DNA of 64,000 bases. Source: Typha latifolia (lineage: Eukaryota; Streptophyta; Magnoliopsida; Poales; Typhaceae). Location: contig CM034104.1 in the NCBI GenBank assembly GCA_019914945.1, forward strand, positions 3,970,501 to 4,034,500, read 5' to 3'. Shown here in pieces: positions 50,950-63,827 of the stretch. Under the pieces are notes generated by a model that worked only from the letters and a program-made list of their open reading frames with translations, was not told the DNA's origin and did no database searches. Each line of letters begins with the position of its first letter. Within the stretch, counting starts at the first letter, position 1. The translations under genes were made by a program, and so were the position numbers.

Positions 50950-51230
50950 CTACAGAAGCTGTTGCTTGAAGCAAAAAATTCTAAAATTTTCATTGAATGT
51001 TCTCAAGCAGAGTTTGCAATCGAGATCATTAAGCTCGGCTCAGAATTCCGAGCTTGTTACCTGAATCCATCTCGTTTCGAGAGAAGAGGAATTGACCAAG
51101 ATCGTTGTTTCAAGGGAAGAGAAAGAGAGAGGAAGGGCTACCTGGAAACGATAGCTACTCGGCCGTGGTTCGAAAGGAGAGAAGAGGGAGATTGCAGAGG
51201 ATGGATATTTAATTATTAATGGAATTATGG
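50950..51230 (-). promoter_or_regulatory. Predicted 5'UTR intron and leader of the PPR gene
   Basis: Splice signals TCAG|GTAACA at 51,060 and TCTGTAG|GTCA at 50,950 predict a 111-bp intron, with the acceptor 57 bases before the ATG. The leader exon would extend from 51,061 into a purine-rich plus-strand (CT-rich coding-strand) segment up to about 51,200. The prediction is from sequence only. Confidence 0.4.
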
Positions 51231-51420
51231 AGGGGAAGGAAGATGGAAACCCTAGGAAATTTAAATGGATAGATATATCAACCGTTAGATGTCGAATTCT
51301 TCAAAGAAATCATGTATACATAATTTGCTTGTATCAAACTTAGATATATTATGTATACATGAAATAATTATTAAGACAATTTGGTGATTAACATGCAAAA
51401 TAGAAGTTACACAATAGCGA

Positions 51421-51456
<36 letters not shown>

Positions 51457-53260
51457 CCTTATATATAACAATTTTATTGGGTCATGAGTATGCTCAAAAT
51501 TATAGTAGCCTCTTAAATATTTATTTGTACCATTTTGCTTCCCTCTTGTTAGAGTTATAGTGAAAAAATTGGGTGACCTTAATTGTGCCATTAGATTGAT
51601 ATAATAGCTCTATAGCTTAAGCAATTACATACCTTTACTTTTATTTTGAGATGAATAAGATATTGTTATTTATGATCATATATTTGAGGAGAAATCTAAT
51701 GCAATGAGATGTGAGTAAAGATTCGAGGTTTAATTTGTTCTACCTCGATTTAGAAGGGCTCCTTTTTTTTTTTAAAAAAAAAGTGGTTCCTTCAAAAAAA
51801 TATAGTCCTAAGAAAAATTCGTCCATTTTGATTGTTTCAAAAACTACTAAAACATCCTAAAAAAGTTGGTTAGCGGTTAGTGTTGACCGGCTATAAATTG
51901 AAATTTGCGTCCAAAAGAGCAATAGAGAAGATAGGCCTCATGTTGGGAGGAAAAACTTTTAGAACGTCGTAATAAAGCCACGATGAAGTAGTAGGTGATT
52001 CATGCACTCCGCTTCTCAATAGAGAGAGCATAGGAAAAGGTTGGAAAGATTTTTTTAGAAAAGGAGATCACCCAGATGAATTCTATTAAGGATCATCAAT
52101 TAAAGGAATGCTTTCACTTTGTAAAGAATAAATGTCTTCTATAGCTACATTGCCCAAACTGCCCTCATAGAGCCCTAAAAAAAGTAGGGAGTTCAAAAAG
52201 TAAGATTACATTTCATAAAGGTATATTTCAACATATTTTTAATTAGTTTGGGCAAATGGTAGACTTATGGAAGAGATTGATCGGCCGGGCTACAAGCGAG
52301 CTTGATAGGCTGGGTCGCGAGTGAGCCTTATGGGCTGAACTACAAGTGGGCTAGTCAAGTTTAGCTTTCGAGAGGAGCTGGCAGGCAAATGTTTGACCTA
52401 TGTCTCTCATTATTAAATTGGGCTAGGATGAAGCTGGCTCAAAGAGCTAAATATCTTGCAAGCATGCCTTTCGATGAAATTAGGCGTGACAGTTCGATTC
52501 CTATCTACCATTGGTGTTAAATGAAGAATTATTAAGAGCCATAAGCCTATATTTTTTGAAAATCTAGATCAAAGCGGGCGATCATGTGCACAGATATAGT
52601 AGCGATAGATGATGAGCTCCGTCTAGGGTGAGAAGCACCTAAGACCTAATAAGTTCCACCACTTGTAGATATAAGGTTAGTGTTAAATCTTTTTAGGTTA
52701 TGCATGCACAGTCCCCTAGGCCTTTTCAGAAGATAGACCTTAGCCCAATTGACTCTTCAATAGAATTTAGAAATACTTGCCTCCTCCTTCTAGAGAAATA
52801 GTTAAATAGTCGATTTAGAAGATTATCGATATACTATGCCTAAAATGCTTAAGAAAATGCTTAAGAAAATGCTTAAGGCCAACGCAATTCATGTGTAAAA
52901 TTTCATATGTACATAGATTAGAACAATATAACTTATACCTACTATTTTCTCATGTAATACTTTTTTTTTTAATCTTAAATAAGGTCCACTATTTATTTAT
53001 TTATTACAATTTTACCCCTATATCATGGGAAATCCTATACATCAAGAGACAAGAGTATAGTTCGACACATTCTTAAGTAGGATTACTTTCGATAAAGGTA
53101 ACAGTATTTTGGTTTACCATCTTAATATATAAATTCATACCAATTTAAGCCATTTTGACTACGCCGCAGACTAGAAGAAGTTCCAAACTCGTTGACGAAC
53201 TCGGAGCGATTCAAACTCGGGAGCGAGTTTGGCATGAATCCGAGTTCGCTACTCCCACCC
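51231..53260. other. Gene-free DNA between the divergent PPR and hAT-derived genes
   Basis: Contains an AT dinucleotide run at 51,426-51,452, moderately GC-rich sequence around 52,260-52,720 that may be old retroelement debris (no protein recognisable), and a 12-bp unit AAAATGCTTAAG repeated three times at about 52,842-52,877. No gene is supported. Confidence 0.55.
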
Positions 53261-53299
53261 TGACTCGGCCCTATATGCCGTTCTGAGTCAACGCGTAAG

Positions 53300-53398
53300 A
53301 ACAAGAAGAAAGATAGGGGGGAGAGAGGGGAGAAGAGGAGAGAAGAAAGTTGCCCAGGCGTAATCTCTTCTAGCTTATTTGGAGAAATCTCATCTCAG
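53300..53398 (+). promoter_or_regulatory. Probable leader exon of the hAT-derived gene
   Basis: A purine-rich stretch ending CATCTCAG|GTAATCC has a good splice donor at 53,399. The following DNA to 58,876 is intron-like, and the first coding exon is preceded by a TTTTCCAG acceptor and lacks an upstream promoter-like region. This gives a leader intron of about 5.5 kb. The link between the two exons is inferred. Confidence 0.4.
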
Positions 53399-53963
53399 GT
53401 AATCCAGGATCTCACCTTTATGTTCTCTGACGGGAGTTTGAGCGATTCTTTGGACACCCATTTCTCCGATTCCTTTAAATTTATGCGGATCGGGCGCAAT
53501 TTCGATTTGTTGTTTCTATCCTATTTTTGCTAGGTTTCCTTTAAGGGTGTGTCATTTGGGTTCAGTGTTTGGCTCGTTTTTGTTGGAAGTAGAGATTAGG
53601 GAGATGACAAATCTCTGAAATATTTTAGGTTCTTGGGAAGTTTGAAAAAGAAAACTAGAAAAGGGAGCTTTTGTTTGAGCTACTTATACCTTTATGATCT
53701 GGTGGTGGATACAATGTTTGGTCCTGGCACCACTTAGGGTTTTAAGACAGTTTCTTCTGGCAATTGGGTTTCATAAGTGGCTTCATTATGCCATTTTTGG
53801 TCAGTTAAGCAGAGATTAGGGATCTTGCAATGAAGAGTTTGACAATGTCAAATTTGGTGCATCTGAATATCTTGATTTAGCATAGTGAAAGTACAGTTGG
53901 TTGGATCAATATTTTTTGCTTCAAATGACTGAAAATTTTGGCACTGTAATTGAAGTTATGGTG

Positions 53964-54320
53964 TAGTACTAAAAAGTATGTGGAATGTTCTGCATTTGCC
54001 TTCAGTTAGGTTGTTATCTGCGTTTGAACTAGCGTTATACACACTCTATGCACTAGCTTAAAGGGTACTATACTTGAAACTAATCACTTGCTTGTGACTT
54101 TCACTTTGCATTCGATGTATAAACAGTGGAAGCATGAAGATACAGTGTGGTACTAAAAAGTATGTTGAATGTTCTCCACTTGCCTTCAGTTTATCTGCAT
54201 TTAAATAAGTGTTATACAGACTCTATGCACTAGCTTAAGGGAACCATACCAGGAACTAATGACTTGTTTCGGACTTTCACTTTGCATTAGATGTATAGAC
54301 AGTGGAAGCATGAAGATAAG
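53964..54320. repeat. Tandem duplication of a ~180-bp intron segment
   Basis: Copy 1 (53,964-54,147) and copy 2 (54,148-54,320) abut directly. Both open with GTACTAAAAAGTATG, contain CTCTATGCACTAGCTTAA and GACTTTCACTTTGCATT, and end GTGGAAGCATGAAGATA. Divergence is around one base in ten. It lies in the probable leader intron of the hAT-derived gene. Confidence 0.75.
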
Positions 54321-55227
54321 GCGACCATTTAACAGGTTATTTGCGCATATATAATGTGAATTGGTCTTAATGAGAATCCACAATTCATACAACTATGTTT
54401 GCATATATGGATGGTATAATAGCACACGAACTAGTTCCAGGAGAATTTTATTTGGCATTAGCCTTTATATGTGGGCCACATCAACTTTAGATGCGTGGAA
54501 TTAGAATATGTCCAAGGGGACTTACTCTTGGGTGCAACCTTTGTTAAACCATAATAAACATGACACCAATGACTAAAAACGATTTTAACAAAAGAAACAT
54601 TACTTTCATCTGTAACTGTAGTTGAAGTACGGTGAGAATGCATGTTCAAGTTGAATGTCCTACATCTAATGACAACCAGTATTATCTGAAATTTAGTTGC
54701 CCTACCACCTTGTCCAATCTAAAATAGTTCACAACTGATTCACTTATATATAGTAGTTTGTTTATCATTATTTTCTGGTCAATAGCTTTGTTCTTAGCAT
54801 AAAATTTCCTTCCATTGTGGCACTTGAAACAGAAAGGATATTGAACTGCTTTGTAGATTTCAATTTCCAAGCATTCATAATTTTTTTTTCAGACTTCTAC
54901 TTTGAACTTAAAGAAGTGTAAATGTGATGAATGAGATCAGCCTAAATTTCATGAACCTGTCTTTTTTAGCCCTTATTATAAAATATGTGCTGGGTGATAA
55001 GTTCTTGCACATGATACTTGTAATTGAACATGTAAGAAAGCATCATAGTTCAGATATAGGAAATAAATTCCAATTCATTTGTGTAGTGATTGTAAGATTT
55101 CATTGGCTCGTTAACTAGGACTTCACTTGCATAAATTTCTTTTAATGCCAGATGGTGTCTAGAATGAGTTGATGTCATTACTTTTAGGATGAGATATAAC
55201 CTAATAGTTGTTCATTAGCAGTGTAAC

Positions 55228-57770
55228 TTTAACACCCTAAAAAAAAAAAAATTGGGCACATGTGCTCGGCACGTGCACTACAGTACCACCTTCATCCCCT
55301 ACCAGCACGCTTCTATTCCAATTTTATCCAAAATCTCCGACGAGATTTTGGATCAAGTCATTGCTTAATCTCTAAATTTTATATAAATCCCTTTCTTTCT
55401 CTCTTCCTCCTCTCTCTCGAAGCCGCCCTTCCTCTTTATTTTTCTTCTTTGCTCTTCTTCCTATCTCTGTTTGAAGAAAGCATTCGCTCCCAGTGAGTTG
55501 CCGGACCCCTTCAAGCTCCCCATCTACTTCTCCAGGTAGTGATATTAATCTCTTTGCATTCAATTTGATAAAATTGATTTTTATCTAGTTTAATAGGCTA
55601 AATCAGCAATTTTCTAATTGTTGATTGTCTGGTCAGATTCATCGACCGATGATTGTTGTCCGGCCTGGCTTTGACCCGGGAAGCTTCTCCCAGTGTTGCG
55701 CTGCCAGTGGTATCTTCCACCCGACAACTAAACCTCTAGGTGAGGCTAAGCCATGTGAGACTTTCCCGTCGGCCTTGTGACTTTGCTCCAGCTATTGTCG
55801 CTGCTGCTCTTGCTTCTTTTTGGCTAGTATAGCTCTCGATGCCATCCTCTATATTTTTGTGGGGTTTTTAGACTGCATTCACCTAGATTTAGGTGGATTA
55901 GCATCTCTATTAATGGAGGTCTTTGGTTTTTTGCTTTCCCTCCATGATCCCATCGAAGATGATGAAGATGGAGGTGGGGTTGGGCTAGGCCAAACCCCAC
56001 TCCTTATGAAGTTGGACTCATGCAAGCTCGGGTTAGGCCATGGGCCCAACCCGAGAGCATGGTAAGGGTGGGCTATGGGCAGCCTGCAACCCCTCCCTTT
56101 CTTTGGGCTATGTGCTAGCCCAAATAATTGGTTTAGTTTTTTTAGTTATTTGTTTTGATTGACTTTATTAAATTGAGGTTATATAAATTTAATTATCAAA
56201 AAATGATAATTCATTTGTGTAGTTAATAATTATTAGGTTTAGTATTCTTAATAGTTATTTTGACTAGACCAACCTACCCAAGCCATGATGAAAGTGCAAT
56301 GTTATATTTAATTAAATAATTTTATGATTAGATTCTTTTGCTTATGATACGATTATATTCATCATATTATTAGATCCACATTCGTACGGGGAGGATATTC
56401 ATGACGCAGAGGGAAGTAATAACTAGGAGCGATTCCAGGCACGTGATTCCTCTATAATCTAAAGATAGTATAAATATGATGGGAGGATGCTAGTATTTTG
56501 ATTGTGTAGTAATATTATCATATTCATGTTTATGTGTTATTTATTAACATTTATATATTATTATTTCATGAGGACTGTATACGTGTTTTGCATATTGTAT
56601 GCACTTTGGCTATGATGATCATGCCATGTGTATTAGACATTGCACTAGATCACGTATCACTAAGTAGTTAGATCTCATTTCGGTAGTACCCTTGTATTCA
56701 CTTAGCCAGCGTTAAAGGCAGAGTGTGTGTATATATATATATATTTGTCTTAGTCGTATGAAGGGAAACTCCCACGTACAGTTTGTTTTGGGGTGGAAGG
56801 AGCCCGACAGGGTCCTCCCATTGACTTGGCTCGGGCCTAAGCGCCTGAGATCGTTAGTCCTGGGAGAATCAGGTAAACTGTACGTTGGATTTGAGCAAAC
56901 GTGAGTTTTGCCCAGTATGGAGGTCAGACACTTGCTAATCTTGAAAATGATGATTGTGAGGTAGCGATTATAGTTCTAGCGGTACCCGATGACACATGAT
57001 TAGGGCATCTTTTTGAGCTGGGGGCTCATGATTTCTCGCACGGGATGCGGTTATAAGTATGAGGATGGGCTAACGACCGGGGTCCTTAGTCTGAGGCTAC
57101 AAATAATCGGTCATATGCAACATTATTAGACATGTATGAGCGACATAGCTGCTAGATGTTTATCCCTCCTCGATGATTAAGGCTCTGGAAAAGCTTGTGA
57201 TATTATAATTTATTATGATATAGAAGCTCTAGGAGAGTATGTGAATTATTTATTGCTATGAACTTGAGACTCTCTAAAAGTATGTTGTCATAAGTTATAA
57301 TCTTCTTTTATCGACGAATCTTCGTTATTAAGTTTATGAGCTTAATACGTTGTCATTTAAGCATGATTTATATTATTGCATCTTATATTAGGTTGTTCTT
57401 ATATTGTAGAGGCATATACCTGTTGGGTTTTATTCTCACCTTCTTTTGGTAGAATATTCTTTTTTAAATTAATAGATGAAATCGAGGCCGTGGAGAAGCA
57501 GACGAGGATTAGCTAGATTGCTATTTAATTTTCTATTTTTAGTCATGTTGCCTCTGCGTGAGTATTTATCTTTTATCATATGTTATTATCTTGTATTTTG
57601 GAGACTTATTGCCGCCTGTGATAAATTTAGATTCTTTGCTTAATTAATTCTAGTTAATTGTGGCTTATTATTTTGGATACTATATGGAAATGTTTGACCA
57701 ACAAATTATGTGAATACCGCGCGAGTTCTATCCACGTGAGGAGCATGTGTGTCTGGTGGTGAGCGTTTCA
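55228..57770. mobile_element. Degraded LTR-like insertion in the leader intron
   Basis: This 2.5-kb block is richer in GC than the flanking intron. It starts TTTAACACCC followed by an A-run, and a CT-rich leader-like stretch with TATATAA upstream lies at 55,376-55,460. It ends GGTGAGCGTTTCA. That end resembles the reversed start of the solo LTR (GGACGGGGGCGTTACA), so the two may be of one broad class in opposite orientation. No target duplication was found and no retroelement protein is present. Inside, TACAGTTT near 56,778 and AAACTGTACG near 56,875 form a small inverted repeat. Confidence 0.45.
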
Positions 57771-58924
57771 ATAATGTTCTGAATAAGATAATTTGCATTT
57801 CACTAGATATAACCTACACGTTTCAGAGTATATTAATTCTTCTCTCTTTATTTCTAGGAACAAGTAGGTCAGCACTAAAAGAACAAATGTACTCATTAGG
57901 ATGCTAGAACTTGTTATATTTGGGAAAATGCTAAGCATTTAATTGTATTTCATCACTTTCTTGTATTTGTTTCTAATAATGTTCTTATGTGCTTATAATG
58001 GATTGTCTCCTTGACTCTTGTGTTGTCAATTGAAACAGGCTTCAGCTTTTCTCAGAGGTTTCATTGGGGAAAAGAGTTTTTGTCTGGCGTTTAAAGCTTC
58101 GTATTACAGAGAACCAGAAATTTTGAATCTTTTGTATATTTTAGCACTTACGAGACCAAATCTCTTTGGAGTGACATTTGATCGAGTTTCTTGCATGATT
58201 AATCTTCATCTCTATCTGTAGATCTCTATGTAAAAAATAGCAAAGATCAGCAAATCCTGATTCCATTCCTATTGGCAATAATGTAAGTCGGCGTTGATGA
58301 TTAAAGTAATATGGTGTCAAACTGTCAAAATCAAATCAAATTGCAATTAAAAGCATTAATGGACGACGAGAAAATGATCTTTGCCTCTCATATATGTGAG
58401 GTTATGACAGAATCCGACAGAGGATTATCATGAGTAAAGCAGGTACTTTGGCTCTCTTTCCCCTTTGATTTTGATGAGTTTTATTATTGATGATACATAA
58501 TGTCTCATATCAAGAAGTGGAACTCTGTAGTCTGTGTTCCACTTTTTCCATTTTCTTCATTATTTGAACAGCTGCTAGAAAGAAAAAGCATGCAAGCATG
58601 TATTTTCTGTTGCAGCCGACTCAATCTTTCATCAGCAATGTTATATATCCATGAAAGTAAGAACACCATTTTAGTAGCACAAGGTAGACTCTTCAGATAT
58701 AGATTATTTAGGTAAATAGAAGTCTAAAATATACTATATTATAAAATTCTTCTCTCATGTTAAACTACCAAATATTTCTTCTTTGAAAAATTAACAAAGG
58801 AGTATATTTGTGTTTGAAATTTTGTGGTGAAAGCAACATAATTCTCACAATATCTTAATGCACTCTGCTTTTCCAGCAGCTAAATCAAGAGGTGCAAAAA
58901 GTTGACTCTGGCAATTCTATATCA

Positions 58925-61900
58925 ATGGTTGAAGAGATGACTTCCCTTCGCTCAATAGGGTTCAGTGACCCTGGATGGGAACATGGTGTTGCTCAAGATG
59001 AGAGAAAGAAAAAAGTGAAGTGCAACTACTGTGGTAAAATAGTAAGTGGAGGAATATACAGACTGAAGCAACATTTAGCTAGAATATCTGGTGAAGTTAC
59101 CTATTGTAAAAAGGCTCCTGAGGAGGTCTATATTAAAATGAAAGAAAATCTACAAGGATATAGAGCTACCAGAAGACGACAGTTAGAAGATGAAGATCGT
59201 TCCCTGAATTTGCAATCCAACAATGATGATGAAGAGGCGGAAGAGTCTGTTGGCTATAAACGGAAGACACGGCAGGATGCACCTGATCAAATTTTAGTTA
59301 CAAATATAGCCCCTCTCCGCTCGTTAGGATATGTTGACCCAGGATGGGAACATGGAGTTGCTCAAGATGAGAAGAAAAAGAAGGTCAAGTGCAATTACTG
59401 CGAGAAAATAGTTAGTGGTGGTATAAACCGATTTAAACAACATTTAGCTAGAATTCCTGGGGAAGTTGCATACTGTAAGATGGCTCCTGAGGAAGTATAT
59501 ATTAAGATGAAAGAAAATATGAGATGGCATCGAACTGGTAGAAGACGAAGGCCAGAAACAAGAGAACTTTCAGAACTCTATGTGCATTCAGAAAATGAGA
59601 AGGAAGAGGAATTTACAAACAGAATAAACAAGGTAAATCATTTGATTGGTGGTCAAGATGTTTCTTGTAGCAAGGCCATAAGAAAAAGGTCCAGAGGGAG
59701 GTCACCAAACATTAGTACAAGCATGGAGCTTCAAGAAAAGAAGAAAATACATTTGGAGTCTCTCTTTGCAAAGACACAGAAAAGCAACACACCAATGTCA
59801 TGCAAGCAATCAAAACAAAAGGGTGACAAGAAGGGGCATAAAGAAGTTATTTCTGCAATTTGCAAATTCTTTTGTTATGCTTCTCTGCCTTTCAGTACTG
59901 CAGATTCTCCCTACTTCCACAATATGCTGGATTTAGTTGCTCAATATGGTCATGGATTACATGGTTCTTCAAGTAGATTACTTGCTGGTCGGTCTCTTCA
60001 TAATGTAGTACAAACTACAAGACAGTATTTTGGAGAAATTAAGGCTTCTTGGGCTATTACTGGATGTAGTATTATGGCAGATAGCTGGAAAGATGTCCAG
60101 GGAAAGACAATAATTAACTTCCTGGTGTCTTGCCCGAGGGGGATATACTTCATTTACTCTTTAGATGCATCTCATATTGTAACAGATGCTACACGTCTTT
60201 TTAATTTGTTGGACAGAGTTGTAGAGGACATGGGGGTGGAAAATGTAGTGCAGGTACTGAATTTTCTTTACTGTACTTCTTGGCTTTTTGGTAGAACATT
60301 TATCACAGGATTAGCAATTTTTTATCAAGATATGTCTATCCATTTTTCTTAGAATGTTCATATTTTCCTGATGTGTTTCTGTACATCATAGGTAATCACA
60401 GAAAATTCTGCATGTTATAAAGAAGCTGGGAAAATGCTAGAGGAGAAGAGAAGAAGTTTATTCTGGACACCTTGTGCTGCCTATTGCATTGATCAAATTC
60501 TGGAAAATTTTGCAAAGATAAAATGGGTCAAGGAGTGCATTGATAAAGGTCAAAGAATCACGAGATATATTTATAATCGCATCTGGTTGTTAAACCTTAT
60601 GAAAAATGAATTTACCGAAGGGAAAGAACTCCTCGGACCATCTGTAACAAAGTTTGCAACTAATTTTCTTATATTGCAAAACTTGCTGGATCATAGGGTT
60701 GCTCTTAAAAAGATGTTCCAATCAAGAAAATGGATTTCATCACTATTGTCCAAATCAGATGCTGGCAAAGAGGTAGAAAGGATTATCCTTAACTCCTCGT
60801 TCTGGAAGAAAATGCAATATGTCAAAAAATCTGTAAACCCTATAGTTGAAATGCTTAAGAAAGTGGATAACAATAAGGGCTTGTCTTTGCCATCTTTATA
60901 TAATGATATGTACCGAGCTAAGCTTTCCATTAAATCTGTTCATGGTGACGATGAGGGGAAGTATGGCCCTTTCTGGACTGTAATAGACAGCCACTGGAAC
61001 ACTGTTTTCAACCATCCTCTCTATGTTGCAGCATACTTCTTGAATCCATGCTACAGATATCGACCAGATTTCATGGCGGTATGCTTAAAGCAGTGCATGT
61101 TTACATCTTGATACAGTGACATTGTCCTATGGTTTTGAATCTTGCTCTAATTTGTAGCTTCCAGAGGTCATCCGTGGTCTGAATGAATGTATAACTCGGC
61201 TGGAACCCAATAACGGAAGGAGAGTTTCTGCTGCTGCGCAGGTCACTTTTGAAGTTGACCTTTATAATTTCACCATGAATCTATATTTCCTCTGTTTTTT
61301 CGCACTTACTTTATCGTCTTGTTCATCTTAGATTTCAGATTTTGTTTTTGCAAAAGCTGATTTTGGAACTGAATTGGCCTTGAGTACAAGAAATGAGTTG
61401 GATCCAGGTGATTATATTTGACTTATTTGTGCTGCACACTAAGTTACCAATGTGCTGTACTGTTCATTAGATGCTCAGTCAGAGATGGTAGAACATTATA
61501 CTAAACTTCATTTAATTTTTTCTTTTATCACTTACGCTGATAGCTGGATGGTGGCAACAACATGGGATCAATTGCCTTGAACTGCAACATATTGCCATTC
61601 ACATATTGAGCCAGACATGTATATGTTTTGGCAGCGAGCATTACTGGAGTACCTTTGATCATATTCACAGTACAAGGCGGAACTGTCTGGCTCAGAAAAG
61701 ACTGAAGGATCTTACCTATGCCCATTACAACTTACGTCTTCAGGAGCGGCAGCTGAAGAGAATGGACAATGATTCTGTGTCTCTCGACAGTGTATTGCTA
61801 GAGAACTTATTGGAGAGCTGGATTGTTGAGACCGAAAAACCAGCTTCCCCAGAGGATGAGGTACACTTTTTTAACCTCTCATTTGATATATCATTTTTCC

Positions 61901-62150
61901 TACTCATCAGTTGATCAAGTTACTGTCAATATAGGAGCTCCTTTGTAACAACATGGAACTAGAAGATTCTTATGAAAGTGAAGTAAATGAGACAGAAGAT
62001 TTAGATGCAGTATCAATAAAATCTCATACGAACATCATAGCATTACCTGAAACTGTTGAGCCTTTGGATGCTCATTCTGCTCCTCCAAGTGCTGCCAGTG
62101 AAGAAGATGGTAATGATCTTGATTTTATTGATGACGATCTGAGTGATTAG
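58925..62150 (+). CDS. Domesticated hAT-superfamily transposase with two BED zinc fingers
   Basis: Coding exons: 58925-60253, 60392-61078, 61158-61241, 61332-61407, 61544-61860, 61935-62150, all in phase, giving 902 residues. Two BED fingers (Cys33/Cys36/His50/Cys61 and Cys156/Cys159/His173/Cys184) lie in segments that agree at 58 of 70 positions. A basic linker, a DUF659/RNase H-like transposase core (MADSWKD; VITENS; PCAAYCID; DPAGWW) and a hAT dimerisation region follow, ending in an acidic tail (DLDFIDDDLSD). The usual TDN and CAAHC motifs of active family members read TEN and CAAYC here. No terminal inverted repeats flank the gene and five introns interrupt it, so it is a host gene rather than a mobile element. 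It probably binds DNA; its targets are unknown. The frame is open 33 bases upstream only through GTG, so the ATG at 58,925 is used. It resembles Arabidopsis At3g17450, from memory. Confidence 0.88.
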
Positions 62151-63827
62151 TCAAAATTTCTACTTAACCATCTTTGGTGATTCCTGAAGATTGAGAGTTT
62201 TTTAATTAATATCTACTTGCTAGATCTTTCTGCCCTTTGTTTTTAAGTTGGTCAACTTATTGTACCTTGTCTTGAAATTTACAGATTGAGGTAAAATATT
62301 TGATCAGAATAGTTGGAGCATCTGTTGCCTTTGTTGTTATTCTGTCCTTTGTATGAATTGGTTGATTGCTAGCAACAGGATCACAATTCTTTTCTCATCT
62401 TACAAAAATGCTTTACCATTCAATTGGCTATCTTGGTTATTTCATTTACTGTGATATTTAGTTTTCTCTGTATCATGTCTATTCATGGTTGAGACATCAT
62501 TTCTAAATTTTCCTCTATGTAATTAATGTCATAGTGACCGTTCTGCTTTCAGTTTTGTTGTTTCTACTTTGATTTTTCTATCACTTGTTGGTGCAAGAAT
62601 TGAACATACAATAACAAATATTAAGATATTTGAGTTATATCTATCATATGTATTTATATATCTTTTCTGGGTCAAAATTAAATGGTTGAATCATCCATGA
62701 AAACATGCATATTACAGAGTTGCAAGATGGAGAGATATTTGGTGGTGGAAATCTGTGAAGAGATAGTTTTAGATTAGGTAGAATGCTGCTGAACATCAGT
62801 TGGATCTGGTTACTTTGTATAGAGATGCTCATGTATATTGAAGTATCCTCTTATGACACTTGCACATTCTCATGTGCAAAGGGTGGTAGATTGGCGCTTC
62901 ACTTTATGTTCTTTTTTCTGTTTTTTCAGAAAGAACTGTTCTTTTTGCTGTTTAGACCATGTCTTCACTATTTTAATTTGACCCTCTCATTTTTCATTAA
63001 ACCACTGAAAACAATTTGATGAACACTTACATTTGCCAAGACAAAACAATCTGAGTGGGGTCTTTTTGGTGATGTGACGGAAAATACAGGGGTCGAATGA
63101 ACACTTTTAATGCATGGATGCATGGTATAAGTTGCAATAAACACATAAGACGGTGGAAAATAAAACAAATCATTTCTGTGATCTCTTTTCTCTTAGAGCA
63201 GTTATAGTCTATTGAGAATTTGAGACTGAACTGATCTTTTAGTGACAAGCTTGAGCTGTTAATGAACTCGAGTTATTTGAAGCCCTAATGAATAAAGAAG
63301 TATAATCTATTAATATCACTTTCTCAACTAAACCTCCAATGTAGTGGTTTTCATTAACAGGCCATTGTATGTTTATTCATTAACAGATGGCAGAGAAAAG
63401 AAATAAATGCCTTGGATGGCTACTAGGCAACAGTAGACAACTAAGTGACCACTGCAATGATGGCAATAATTTGTGAATCTCCGGTTTGAGATGTCTGTTC
63501 CTATGCATGTGTTGATCTTGGTTCTCAGAAAGTGAACCTATTTGATCAATTTATCCAGAATTTTCTATAGGTTTTCTCTAGGATAAATTACATCTCCAAT
63601 AAATACATCATTAGACAAAGTTCTGAAACTTCTAGACTCAACTAGTCATTTGTAGATTTCTACTATGCAACTATCATATAGTGAGTCCATATGCATGTCA
63701 AATTTCTATTCTTCTCTACACTCGTTGAGATGTATATCACTCTAGCTGTCAGAAACTAACACAGCAAATCTACTCTCTTGGTCTCGGAGGCAATCCTGTG
63801 CATTCCCACCATCTGATCACAAAGCAG
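62151..63827. other. 3' flank of the hAT-derived gene and spacer
   Basis: The first few hundred bases probably form the 3'UTR of the hAT-derived gene. The rest is AT-rich, with short frames only and no recognisable product, up to the convergent gene fragment that begins at the right edge. Confidence 0.5.

Noticed and set aside
58892..58924. 11-codon extension of the hAT-derived protein
   Set aside because: It opens with GTG rather than ATG; the ATG at 58,925 is followed by the conserved finger module.
58925..62150. Active hAT transposon
   Set aside because: No inverted termini or 8-bp target duplication were found around it, it has five introns, and core motifs are altered.
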